Source: JALYXI01 sp963795835 (GTDB lineage: Bacteria > Acidobacteriota > Terriglobia > Bryobacterales > Bryobacteraceae). Taken from it: a stretch of DNA of 64,000 nucleotides. Made by a program: the position numbers and the translations under genes. Below are positions 19,890-28,322 of this stretch, piece by piece. The stretch lies in assembly GCA_963795835.1 (NCBI GenBank), contig CAWCJC010000001.1:1-64000 (forward strand), given 5' to 3'. The notes beneath the pieces are model-generated. The model saw nothing but the letters and a program-made list of their open reading frames with translations, did no database searches and had not been told where the DNA came from. How positions within the stretch are numbered: the stretch's first letter is position 1; each line of letters starts with the position of its first letter.

Positions 19890-19952
19890 CGTATGATCAG
19901 GCAACATTCCGATTATGAGCCCTTTGCTTTTCGACGCTCACTTGGAGCTTTC

Positions 19953-20057
19953 ATGAATTTTCGCGTAGATTCGGCGTACAAAGCTGCGGAGATCAATGCT
20001 CTGCCACCCACGTGGGATAGCTATCTCACGCCAGACCGAAGCCGAAACCTCTCATAG
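19953..20057 (+). CDS. Short ORF, unknown, possibly a gene remnant
   Basis: A 34-residue frame with an ATG preceded by TTGGAGC at a good distance. It contains EINALPPTWDSYL. No homology is recognised. It fills the space between a D-aminoacylase and a metal-transporter gene that point away from and toward it, so it may be a remnant or a leader peptide. Confidence 0.2.
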   Translation: MNFRVDSAYKAAEINALPPTWDSYLTPDRSRNLS

Positions 20058-20090
20058 TAGATGAAGAAGGTCCCGCTGCCTTTGCTTTGA

Positions 20091-22400
20091 CTATTGCGGG
20101 GTCCAATGTACGGTTGCGCTGAAGAGTCCGTCTACGTAGCAGATCTGATAGACGAGAAAGAGTCCGAAGGCGCAGCTGACGGCGCCGGAAAGAGGCGAGA
20201 GGAACCTGCCGGCTGATTCGAAGTTCTTGCCTGTCCACGCGATGGGAACAGCCATCGCAGTTGTCATCAGCATCATTCCGGCCACTGTTCCGAGGCCGAA
20301 TACTAGCAGATACGCCGTCGCCCACAGCGGACTTCGAATCGTTGAGAGCACCAGCAGAGCTACCGCCGCCGAGCCAGCCAGTCCATGAACCAGACCAATC
20401 AAAAGAGGTCGGAATAATTGAAAACTGCCGTTTCGGATTACGAATCCTTGCGGAAAACCGTCAGACTGACGTGCTCGATCGGCCGGACCGAATCGACCAG
20501 CCAGCCAGCGTAAGCTCCCAGTCAGGTTAAGTATGCCCAGAAGAATCAACATCAGGGCTACACAGAACTCCATTGAAAGGCCAACCCTCGGCGGAACCGT
20601 CAGGCCAAACAGGATGATCACGGATCCGACTATGAATATTGTTAGCGTATGGCCAATACCCCACAAAACGCCAATCATTGCTCCCTGTCCGACAGAGCGT
20701 TCCCGGCTGACGATCGTTGACACCGCGACCACGTGATCAGGATCGGTTGAGTGGCGCACGCCAAGGAACAATCCGAGCAGCAGAATCCCTACGAATGACG
20801 AAAGCTTCGGCTGTGGAAGAAAGGCCGACGCAGCACCGGTATTTATGAACGCGCGAGTTGCAATCCCGAGCCCCAGTGCAAGCATGAATGCCGCTGAAGC
20901 TGCCGGAATCCAGCGCGTGGTCAAAGGTCCATCGCTCATCCACCGGGAAACGAATCGCCGCGCGTAGACCATCAGCAATCCGATGCTCACGAGAACCGCA
21001 GCCAAACCGATGCTGAACGCGACGATAAGAAACAGGCCAAGTCCGGCACGATGCAGGGAGAAAGCGCCGAGTAGAACGACCAGGGCTGCCGGACAGGGTA
21101 CTATGCCGCCGGTAATTCCCAGCGCGAGAAGCCGGGGCAATGGAACTTGTTTCCCATTCGTCTTGCTTGGTAAATGGCCAATTTGTGTTCGGCTGAGTGA
21201 GTTCCACCAATGGCCGTGGGAGCTTTCCGCCGCGTGATCGTGACTGCCGGCCTGACCGGTCCAGGCGCGCAAAAGAAGAAAGACGGCCAGTACCGCGATC
21301 ACAATTCCGGATATCATCTCAAGCCAGGGATACAGCCGGTCAGGAACAATGTATTGTGAGGCGCCGAGAGTGACGGTTCCGAGAAGGTACACGCCGGCGG
21401 TATGTGCAGCGGTCACAATCAAACCAAGAATCACCGCGTGCCGGGCAGTTCCCCTGGACCCCACCAGATAGGCTGCAACGATAGTCTTGCCGTGACCCGG
21501 TTCAAGTGCGTGCAGTGCGCCTAGCCCCGCGGCGATCAGTGCCGCGGTAAACAAGAACCAGAAGCTGAGATTCGGCGTTGTGATCAGTTCGGTGAATCGG
21601 TTGTGAGGCGGCGTCTGCCGATTCGCGCGCAATTCAATATGGGAGCGCGGCAAGTTGGAGGGACGCGATGCTTCACTACGCTCCGGTTGAATGATTTGCG
21701 GGGCCTTTGTGCCAGCTTGCGGGTGTTTCTGTGTCACCTGTTTTTGGCTCACCACCGGCAGCACAAAACTGAAGCTAGCCTCTACGTCCTGCGGCGGGCT
21801 GTTCAACAGATCGGTGGGATAGTTGGACAGTTGTCCGCTGCGGTCCCTCGCCGGAGCCGAGCTTGCAGTGAGCGAGATTGCGCGGTCTGGTGTTACAACG
21901 ATCTCTTTCCACCCGGCTCGATCTGGAAAATTGTCGTCTTTGTAACGGACCGAGTATTGACCCGCGTTAGCAGTCACAGCGCGATAAACGAAGCCGAGTT
22001 TCATGGTCGGCAACCCACCAGCACCGGCTGGAAAGATGACGCTTTTCGAAATCGGATAAAGCCGCAGCCTGTGCCCGTTTGCCTGGAGCGTGAGCCCTCC
22101 GGCCAGCAAGGCTGCTTTCTTCTTGAGATATGCGGTCAGGCCAGGATCGCCTTCAGTAGGCAGAATCCCGCTGTCCTGAATCTCTTGATATGCGGGAATT
22201 TCCGCCATATCGATGATGTAGTGCACCTCGATTGCATCTGCCGCAACCCGGATTCCTGTGTAGTGGCTAATGCTGAAATTACCCATGGGATGCGCATCGG
22301 CCGTGGGGAGAAGCGCCAAGCCCAATAGCAGAGACACCGACAAGAGGCCGGCGTGCCTGATCGTTCTCAGGATCGCGCACAAGCTTCTAAGGGCGGGCAT
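20091..22400 (-). CDS. Two-domain NicO-type nickel/cobalt transporter with N-terminal periplasmic domain
   Basis: A 769-residue inner-membrane protein. After a signal peptide and a periplasmic region (about 35-240, opening HPMGNFSISHYTG), a first transporter domain of six helices carries the NicO/RcnA motif HALEPGHGKT. A second helix bundle (from about residue 520) carries HSTDPDHVVAVST, the equivalent of the HxxxxDH metal motif of nickel permeases. Together this looks like a fusion of an RcnA-like and a UreH/NixA-like module. It starts one base after the TPR gene stop, in a leftward set with TPR and DUF4331 genes. Metal specificity and direction are inferred only. Confidence 0.75.
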   Translation of the reverse strand: MPALRSLCAILRTIRHAGLLSVSLLLGLALLPTADAHPMGNFSISHYTGIRVAADAIEVHYIIDMAEIPAYQEIQDSGILPTEGDPGLTAYLKKKAALLAGGLTLQANGHRLRLYPISKSVIFPAGAGGLPTMKLGFVYRAVTANAGQYSVRYKDDNFPDRAGWKEIVVTPDRAISLTASSAPARDRSGQLSNYPTDLLNSPPQDVEASFSFVLPVVSQKQVTQKHPQAGTKAPQIIQPERSEASRPSNLPRSHIELRANRQTPPHNRFTELITTPNLSFWFLFTAALIAAGLGALHALEPGHGKTIVAAYLVGSRGTARHAVILGLIVTAAHTAGVYLLGTVTLGASQYIVPDRLYPWLEMISGIVIAVLAVFLLLRAWTGQAGSHDHAAESSHGHWWNSLSRTQIGHLPSKTNGKQVPLPRLLALGITGGIVPCPAALVVLLGAFSLHRAGLGLFLIVAFSIGLAAVLVSIGLLMVYARRFVSRWMSDGPLTTRWIPAASAAFMLALGLGIATRAFINTGAASAFLPQPKLSSFVGILLLGLFLGVRHSTDPDHVVAVSTIVSRERSVGQGAMIGVLWGIGHTLTIFIVGSVIILFGLTVPPRVGLSMEFCVALMLILLGILNLTGSLRWLAGRFGPADRARQSDGFPQGFVIRNGSFQLFRPLLIGLVHGLAGSAAVALLVLSTIRSPLWATAYLLVFGLGTVAGMMLMTTAMAVPIAWTGKNFESAGRFLSPLSGAVSCAFGLFLVYQICYVDGLFSATVHWTPQ

Positions 22401-22401
22401 T

Positions 22402-23700
22402 CTATTTCGGGGGGACAGCGGTTTCCGTCTGATTTGCGCCCAGTCTCAGCAGGGCGGCTCTCGCCGTATCCGCTAATAGCAACTGGAATTGGGGATTCAG
22501 GGCAATTGCCTTCTCTAGATAGTCCCGCGCTTTCCCTTTGTCGATTCGCTCGTATATCATGCCGGCGTGAAAAAAGAGAAGTGCATCCTGGGTACCGAGA
22601 CGGAGCGCTTCTGAGATTGCGGAAGCCGCTTCCTCGTGACGATTGTTTGCATAAAGGGCCCAGGCGAGCGCATCTGAGGTGTAGATATCATGCCGGCTCT
22701 CAAACTCTTTGCGCGCTAGTTCTAAAGCCTCTGCCAAATGGATCTTGTGGTCCGCATAGAACACCGACAACTCACGGTTATATACAATGCGGTTGAAGCT
22801 GCTGAGTCGCCCAATATACTCGACAAGGTCATACTGTTTTCGCGCCTGAGCGGTATTTCCGATCTTTGCGTAAACGTCCCCTAGGGCAGCGGCATAGGAG
22901 GGCAGCGGAATAACCGCAATGGCTTTCCGGTAAAAGCTGGCAGCTTCATCAAAGTGGCCCTCCGCTGCAGCGGCTTTGGCCATGCCGGCCAGCGCGCGAT
23001 AGTAATCGGGATAGATTTTCAGAGCATCTTCGTAAGCAGCTTTCGCTCCGCTAATATCTCCGGCGAGGAAGTAATCGTCCCCAAGGGTGAAGTAACTCCA
23101 AGCGACTGACTCCCGGGCCATATGTGTTTCAACTGAATTAGCCACCGCGAGCCGCATATGAGCGATAGCAGCCTGGGTATCGCCCTTTAAAAAACTCTCT
23201 GCGGATAGACGGCTCTGTTTCAAATACTCGACCTGGGGACCCTCCAAGTGCCGGTAGGCAGCCCACGCTTCCGTGTAATCTCCTGATTCACACCGCGCAT
23301 CGCCGATGAGCCCATACGGCGTAATATCACGAGGGTTCAGGGTCAGTGCTTTCTCCGCTAGCGTCAAAGCTTCGCCGAAGCGATGGTAGGCATAATAGAC
23401 GGTAGCCAAGTGTTTCGTTGCCGCTGCTGCTTCGGGGTAATCAGATTCCAGATCAATCGACTTTTTCAGGGCTGCCGTCGCGAGGTTGTAATAGGTAGCA
23501 TCGCCCGTCTCGCGTGCTTTGTGTATATAGGCAACACCGAGCCGATCGTAATACAAGTAGTCATCCGGATCTTGCGAGATCTTCCACTGGAAAAAACGGA
23601 TCTCGCTATCAGTCGCACTCTTCCGGGTTTGCGCTGCTGGTGAAGCCAGCGAGAAAAGTAATACAGCGAACGCCGCCGCAGTTTTGGGAAGCTTGGACAT
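22402..23700 (-). CDS. Secreted TPR-repeat protein
   Basis: A signal peptide (MSKLPKTAAAFAVLLFSLASPAA) is followed by about ten tetratricopeptide repeats, for example LYYDRLGVAYIHKARETG and YGLIGDARCESGDYTEAW. Length is 432 residues. TPR arrays serve as protein-binding scaffolds. Its stop is one base from the transporter start, so it is co-translated with it. Genes for DUF4331, TPR and NicO-like proteins frequently cluster, though their joint role has not been worked out. Confidence 0.85.
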   Translation of the reverse strand: MSKLPKTAAAFAVLLFSLASPAAQTRKSATDSEIRFFQWKISQDPDDYLYYDRLGVAYIHKARETGDATYYNLATAALKKSIDLESDYPEAAAATKHLATVYYAYHRFGEALTLAEKALTLNPRDITPYGLIGDARCESGDYTEAWAAYRHLEGPQVEYLKQSRLSAESFLKGDTQAAIAHMRLAVANSVETHMARESVAWSYFTLGDDYFLAGDISGAKAAYEDALKIYPDYYRALAGMAKAAAAEGHFDEAASFYRKAIAVIPLPSYAAALGDVYAKIGNTAQARKQYDLVEYIGRLSSFNRIVYNRELSVFYADHKIHLAEALELARKEFESRHDIYTSDALAWALYANNRHEEAASAISEALRLGTQDALLFFHAGMIYERIDKGKARDYLEKAIALNPQFQLLLADTARAALLRLGANQTETAVPPK

Positions 23701-23883
23701 ACTGCTATTGTTGAGAGCCCGTCACTAAAAGGCCGCGCTGATCGCGGTGCAGCGCCGGGCTCCCGCTGTGAAGATGGATGTGATTTGCCGTGAATGCATA
23801 ACGCCTCTGAGGGGTTTAAGCTCCGTGAGGCCATGGCTGGAGGTTTGATGCCCCACCATGTGCCGCACGGAAACGCTTGCTGG

Positions 23884-25236
23884 TTACTGCTGTGCCGGGA
23901 AGCCGACCGTACCAGGTTCCCCGGGGAGAGGCGCAGGCGGTGCGAGGAACGGGAAAGTCGTTAAGAAGGGCTGGTCGCTCCCACCGTAAGGAGCGACGTT
24001 ACCAGAGACATTTCCCACCTGCGAATCCGGTTTGATCCAGTCAGTTCCCTGCAGGACAGCAAGAACGCGGCGGTCCGCTGCGAAGCTCAAGGCATTCGCG
24101 CGCGACGGACCACTGCCCGGCACACCAAGGCTCGTCGGAAAATTGACATCCGCAAGCTGCCGCGCAAGCTGCAGGAGAATATCCGTGACTGTATCGGCGG
24201 GACGTCGTCCATTTTGAAGCCCGAAAGCCCCCAGGGCCAGCTGAGGATCCGAATTTCCGCCCGCTGCGGCGGCTCCGGGAAGAATCCCTGAGGGAAGCAG
24301 ATTGAGGTTCACTCGCAGGACATCTGGCAGCAACGCCTCCTGCAGCAGATTTGCGTTCGAATTGGCAAAGCTGGCAGGCAGCAGCAAGGGCGCCCCGTGT
24401 CCTGTGCCAGGGGCGGCAGAACCCGCGTCTGTGAATCCCAGCGAGGTCAAGAGAGCCGCACGACCTGAGATCGTATTTCCGGTACCGTCGTTGTCCTTCG
24501 TAGTCAATGTGCCGGGCACTAGCGACGACCATTTCTGCACGTCATCCGTGGGGCTCGAGGCATTAAATGCCTCGCGCAAGGCGGCGGGTACAAAGACCGT
24601 CTTGAACAACTGCTGACCGACGCGCTGAAATTGCAGGTATGTCGACCCAATAGCCGGTGCCGGGTGTCGATGACCCGCACCGGGGGTCAATGTGGTCGGG
24701 TTGCCGACAGGCATGCTCGTGGTACCCCATACGCCAATCAACCCCACCGAGCCCAGGAAACCCGAGAACGCGCTCTTGGGAAGTCTGACCGCGATTGATT
24801 CCACATTGAATCCGCCAAAGCCGTCGACGCCGCTGGTATTGTCGGCGCGCACTGGCCTTCCCCGAAGCGCTCCCAGAGCGAAACCAGGAAAATTGCGGAA
24901 AAGGTCCTGCTTGTTTTGCAGAATGCGCATGAGCTGCCCAACATCTGTAACAAAAGGGTCATCACGCAAGCCGGCGAACACCTGCATGCTGTTCTGCTGA
25001 ACCGTTGTCCCCGTGCAACCGCTGACGGTCGGACTCTGGTTCAGAACAGTATTTTGTACTCCTGTCATATTCGGCGCAGAGGGCCCGTAGATATTCACCA
25101 TCTGCCCGGAAGCGCACGTGCTCGACGGAACGTCTGTAAATGTTGCCTGAATAACGAGATCCTCGACCGTGTTTTGGGTCAGGGCAATCTTGAATTTGAT
25201 ACAGCGTATTCGTCGAGAACGCGTAATTGGGCTCAT
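23884..25236 (-). CDS. DUF4331 family protein, C-terminal part after a frameshift
   Basis: The main body of a DUF4331 protein (about 440 residues), with the family strands DDPFVTDVGQLMRILQN and GFGGFNVESIAVRLP, and GRRPADTVTDILLQLARQLAD near the end. True homology starts at about IKFKIALTQNTVEDLVIQ; the first dozen residues (from 25236) are out-of-frame sequence. The first part lies in another frame at 25200-25489. The pair of frames joins at TLYQI followed by KFKIALT. The break is near a tandem AAATC/ATCAA-like sequence, fitting loss of one 5-bp unit. See the first part for the signal peptide. Confidence 0.7.
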   Translation of the reverse strand: MSPITRSRRIRCIKFKIALTQNTVEDLVIQATFTDVPSSTCASGQMVNIYGPSAPNMTGVQNTVLNQSPTVSGCTGTTVQQNSMQVFAGLRDDPFVTDVGQLMRILQNKQDLFRNFPGFALGALRGRPVRADNTSGVDGFGGFNVESIAVRLPKSAFSGFLGSVGLIGVWGTTSMPVGNPTTLTPGAGHRHPAPAIGSTYLQFQRVGQQLFKTVFVPAALREAFNASSPTDDVQKWSSLVPGTLTTKDNDGTGNTISGRAALLTSLGFTDAGSAAPGTGHGAPLLLPASFANSNANLLQEALLPDVLRVNLNLLPSGILPGAAAAGGNSDPQLALGAFGLQNGRRPADTVTDILLQLARQLADVNFPTSLGVPGSGPSRANALSFAADRRVLAVLQGTDWIKPDSQVGNVSGNVAPYGGSDQPFLTTFPFLAPPAPLPGEPGTVGFPAQQ

Positions 25237-25489
25237 CTGGAACCGAGAACGGACTCACATTCATGATCAGCACCAACTGCGTGGGATCATTCGGATCCAG
25301 AAATGCGAACAGATCGGTAATGTCTCCTTCAGGGTTGGAGTCTGCCGTGGGCGAATCACGATGGTCGGCGGCCAGCGCCCTGGTCGGCCGCTCAATTGTG
25401 GCACCCGCCAAAACGAGGGATGCCACTGCTATAGCCAGGCGCGCCGATCTCCTTACGCCCTGCGGGCCAGAAGTGTTGTGTGATTTCAA
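24962..25489 (-). CDS. DUF4331 family protein, N-terminal part before the frameshift
   Basis: It starts with MKSHNTSGPQGVRRSARL, then a signal segment (LAIAVASLVLAGATI) and the invariant opening of the family, ADHRDSPTADSNPEGDITD, DPNDPTQLVLIMNVSPF. After about residue 97 (near 25200) the frame leaves the family sequence and reads out-of-frame residues to 24962. The two parts together would give a normal protein of about 535 residues. It is either a real pseudogene or an assembly error; reads across 25190-25215 would decide. It heads the leftward DUF4331-TPR-transporter set. Confidence 0.65.
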   Translation of the reverse strand: MKSHNTSGPQGVRRSARLAIAVASLVLAGATIERPTRALAADHRDSPTADSNPEGDITDLFAFLDPNDPTQLVLIMNVSPFSVPDEPNYAFSTNTLYQIQDCPDPKHGRGSRYSGNIYRRSVEHVRFRADGEYLRALCAEYDRSTKYCSEPESDRQRLHGDNGSAEQHAGVRRLA

Positions 25490-25817
25490 TTTCGTTCTCC
25501 TTGGGTAATTGGGCGGAACGTATGATTGCTCGATGTATTTCTACGCGAGAATTGCGGTACTGGATGAGCCATATACTTCCGCAATCCGCAAGTCTGCTCC
25601 GTGATAGTCGGAATCACTATCGGAACATCCTATCCCAAAACGGCCAGGATTGCTCCGGGTCCCGCCCGCGTTGCAGCCTTTCTATCGTTGGCTGAGCAGG
25701 GCGTATGATGGGCAAAAGGCTGCGTAGATCCGGATGCCTACATTGATCCTGCATTCCCGGAAACGCGCACTTACAATAAGTGAATTGCCGGTGGGCTGGG
25801 CTGCTCCGAGGTCGCCC
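25490..25817. other. Intergenic region without a recognised gene
   Basis: The region between the ABC transporter stop and the DUF4331 start holds no convincing ORF. A short inverted repeat GATAGT/ACTATC lies near 25603-25621; it has no U tract and may be an operator or chance. The DUF4331 promoter should lie close to 25490-25560 on the minus strand. Confidence 0.4.
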
Positions 25818-27605
25818 CTATGTCGGATCTTGCTGAGCGCCAGCTTGCCAGAGGCCGAAGTACACGCCGCCCGCCTTTAGCAGTTCTTCATGACGGCCCT
25901 GTTCCACCACGCGGCCACGATCCATCACAATGATTCGATCGCAGGACGGAGCACAGGAGAGGCGGTGCGTAACCATGACCACGGTTCGTTCCGCGGCTGC
26001 TTCAAGCAGCGTGGCTATCACGGCTGCTTCCGTCGGCGGATCAAGCGCGGAAGTAGCCTCGTCCAGCACAAGAACCTGAGGCTTTCGCACCAGCGCCCGC
26101 GCAAGTGCAATACGCTGGCGCTCGCCGCCCGAAAGCCGGCTTCCACGTTCGCCCGCCTGCGTTTCGTAGCCCTCCGGTAAGCGCTGCAGAGTATCGTGAA
26201 TTCCCGCCGCCCGGGCCGATTCCTCTACATCCGCGATGGGCGCGTTAGGACGGCCCATCCGAATATTCTGGAGCAACGAGGTACGGAACAACAGGTTCTC
26301 CTGAAACATGATTCCCAGTTGCGCGCGCCAGGAAGCCTGAGTAACCGAACGGAGATCGACGCCGTCAACCCTGACGCTGCCGCAGGACGGATCGTGGAAC
26401 CGGAGCAGGAGCGAGACGATCGTGCTCTTTCCGCATCCGCTAGGGCCCACGATCGCGACTCTTTCTCCCCGCCGAATTTGCAGGGACACTTGATCCAGGG
26501 CGAGTTTATCGCCATAGCTGAAACTTACGTTCTCAAACACGATCTCCGACGCAAATGGATCCAAAGCGGCAGCACCCGGCGCATCTTCGATGCCGGCAGG
26601 CTGTGCGAGAAACTTTTCAATGCGGTCCATCCCGGCGCGAGCTGGCGAAAGACCCCGCGTGTACTGAGTGAAATAGATGAGCGAAGTGCCTACGCTCAGA
26701 AAAAGCGACTGGAACGCAGCTAGAGTACCGACAGTCACGTAACCTTCGAAGGCCAGCCAGGCACCCGTGCCTAGCGTGAGCACCTGAAGCACCAGCAGAC
26801 CGGAAAGCGCGGATTGATCCATGAAAGCGGTCAGAAAGGCGGATTCCACACTCGATTCAAAAAGCCGCGAGTCAAGCTGGAAGAAACGAGCGATGGAGAC
26901 GCGCTGAAGTCCATAGCCCCGAACCACCGCTTGGGTGGCGATCTCTTCCTGTACCCCGTCAAGCATTTCCGACTCACGCTGTCTGCGCAGGTAAGCGGCA
27001 GGTCCTGCGCGCCGGGCGATGCGCGGGGGGACCAGGAGACACCAGGGCCACATCAGCGATGCCAGCAATCCTAAACGCCAATCGAGAAACACCAGGAGGA
27101 AGGTTCCGAGAATAGAATCGATGCCGGGCAGCGCACCCCAGACGATCGCGGCCGTAAACGCATTGGCCAAAGCCGACAGATCGTTCGAAAACCGGGATAG
27201 CAAATCGCTGGTGCTTGTCTCCGCATAAGCAGCGGAAGAGAGCTCCTGGAGCTTTACAAATAATCGGAAACGAATGTCGCTCACCACTTGACTTTCGACA
27301 CGCGCCCACTGGCGCCCCCGCCAAAGCGAGGCCAGCGAAGCGATGCAACCGCCCGCACCGAGGACAACGAGTGTCGTGAGCAGACTGGCACGGTTGGCAG
27401 CGCGCAACGTATTGTCGATCAGGTGGCGGAAGGCGAGCGGGACGATCCAGTAAAACCCGGTCTCTAGCGCGCACGCCGCCACAATAAGGAGAAGCTGAGT
27501 CTTGTGCGGCGCGAAATGCCGCGCCAGTGTCCGCCAGAAGTCAGTGGTCGACGAAGCAACTTGTGCCGCTCCGGAATCCGATGTGATCCGTTCACCTTCG
27601 GCCAT
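25818..27605 (-). CDS. ABC exporter half-transporter (fused membrane and ATPase domains)
   Basis: A 595-residue multidrug/lipid-type ABC exporter. Residues about 30-320 form the six-helix transmembrane domain; the ATPase has Walker A GPSGCGKST (387-395), Q-loop in GIMFQENLLF, signature LSGGERQRIALARAL, Walker B VLVLDEATSALD and the switch His in MVTHRLS. All catalytic residues are present, so it should work as a homodimer. It is transcribed away from the SET-domain gene, with 219 bp between them. The cargo is unknown; proximity to the decarboxylase-SET fusion allows, but does not prove, export of its product. Confidence 0.92.
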   Translation of the reverse strand: MAEGERITSDSGAAQVASSTTDFWRTLARHFAPHKTQLLLIVAACALETGFYWIVPLAFRHLIDNTLRAANRASLLTTLVVLGAGGCIASLASLWRGRQWARVESQVVSDIRFRLFVKLQELSSAAYAETSTSDLLSRFSNDLSALANAFTAAIVWGALPGIDSILGTFLLVFLDWRLGLLASLMWPWCLLVPPRIARRAGPAAYLRRQRESEMLDGVQEEIATQAVVRGYGLQRVSIARFFQLDSRLFESSVESAFLTAFMDQSALSGLLVLQVLTLGTGAWLAFEGYVTVGTLAAFQSLFLSVGTSLIYFTQYTRGLSPARAGMDRIEKFLAQPAGIEDAPGAAALDPFASEIVFENVSFSYGDKLALDQVSLQIRRGERVAIVGPSGCGKSTIVSLLLRFHDPSCGSVRVDGVDLRSVTQASWRAQLGIMFQENLLFRTSLLQNIRMGRPNAPIADVEESARAAGIHDTLQRLPEGYETQAGERGSRLSGGERQRIALARALVRKPQVLVLDEATSALDPPTEAAVIATLLEAAAERTVVMVTHRLSCAPSCDRIIVMDRGRVVEQGRHEELLKAGGVYFGLWQAGAQQDPT

Positions 27606-27824
27606 TTATGTTGTCAAGCAAGTGAACACGGCAATTGGCGCGCCCGGAGCGAGGATGCACAATGAGCAATTCAGAGTCTCGATGGTTCATGGCGGAGGCG
27701 TTCACCCATCATACAAACGTCGGGAATCTTGGTCAGACATGCCGCCCCGAAAACCCTTTGCACTAGCCGGACAAGGAAGTCTGGTCAAGGGTGACCGGCG
27801 GGTATTGCTATCCTGAACATACTT

Positions 27825-28322
27825 TTGACAGAATCTTCTACCCTCCCAATCGCGTTCCAGGGTGAGTTCCGCGAGGCTGTCATAGGCGAAAACGGACACG
27901 GGCTCGGCGTCTTCGCAGACAGAGCGTTTAGGCCCGGTGAAAAGATCTTCGTTTTCAACCCCGTTTTCGTGAGTTCACCGGACAGATTCACCATTCAGGT
28001 GGATGAAGGGAGACACCTCAAAACGGAGAGTCACATCGGCCTGCTGCTGAGTCACAGCTGCTCACCCAACGTCCGCTTTTGCTCCGATCAACTCGCCATC
28101 TTCGCAATCAAACCGATCCGGAAAGGAGAGGAGCTCGCGTTCAACTATCTGTGCACAGAGTGGATCATGGCGGTGCCATTCGAATGCAGATGCGGCTCAG
28201 AATCGTGCCATCGCCTCATCAGCGGATTCAAGTATCTGTCGCCCGCGGATCAGAGCAGCCTCGAGCCCCACATCCTTCCCCACCTAAGAAAACGCTTTAC
28301 GTTGCCCACGCGTCAACTCTGA
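27825..28322 (+). CDS. SET-domain protein (putative lysine methyltransferase)
   Basis: A compact SET domain of 165 residues. The GxG loop is in GENGHGLGVFADRAFRPGE, the SAM/knot motif is LSHSCSPNV (Ser replacing the usual Asn of NHS), the catalytic Tyr region is GEELAFNYLC, and a post-SET-like Cys cluster CRCGSESC closes it. This would transfer methyl from SAM to a lysine side chain; the substrate is unknown. The TTG start at 27825 is uncertain because no clear ribosome binding site is visible. Its 3' end overlaps by ten bases the end of a convergent gene that carries another SET domain. Confidence 0.82.
   Translation: MTESSTLPIAFQGEFREAVIGENGHGLGVFADRAFRPGEKIFVFNPVFVSSPDRFTIQVDEGRHLKTESHIGLLLSHSCSPNVRFCSDQLAIFAIKPIRKGEELAFNYLCTEWIMAVPFECRCGSESCHRLISGFKYLSPADQSSLEPHILPHLRKRFTLPTRQL

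Noticed and set aside
21603..22328. 241-residue plus-strand ORF
   Set aside because: Antisense to the periplasmic part of the metal transporter; no domain.
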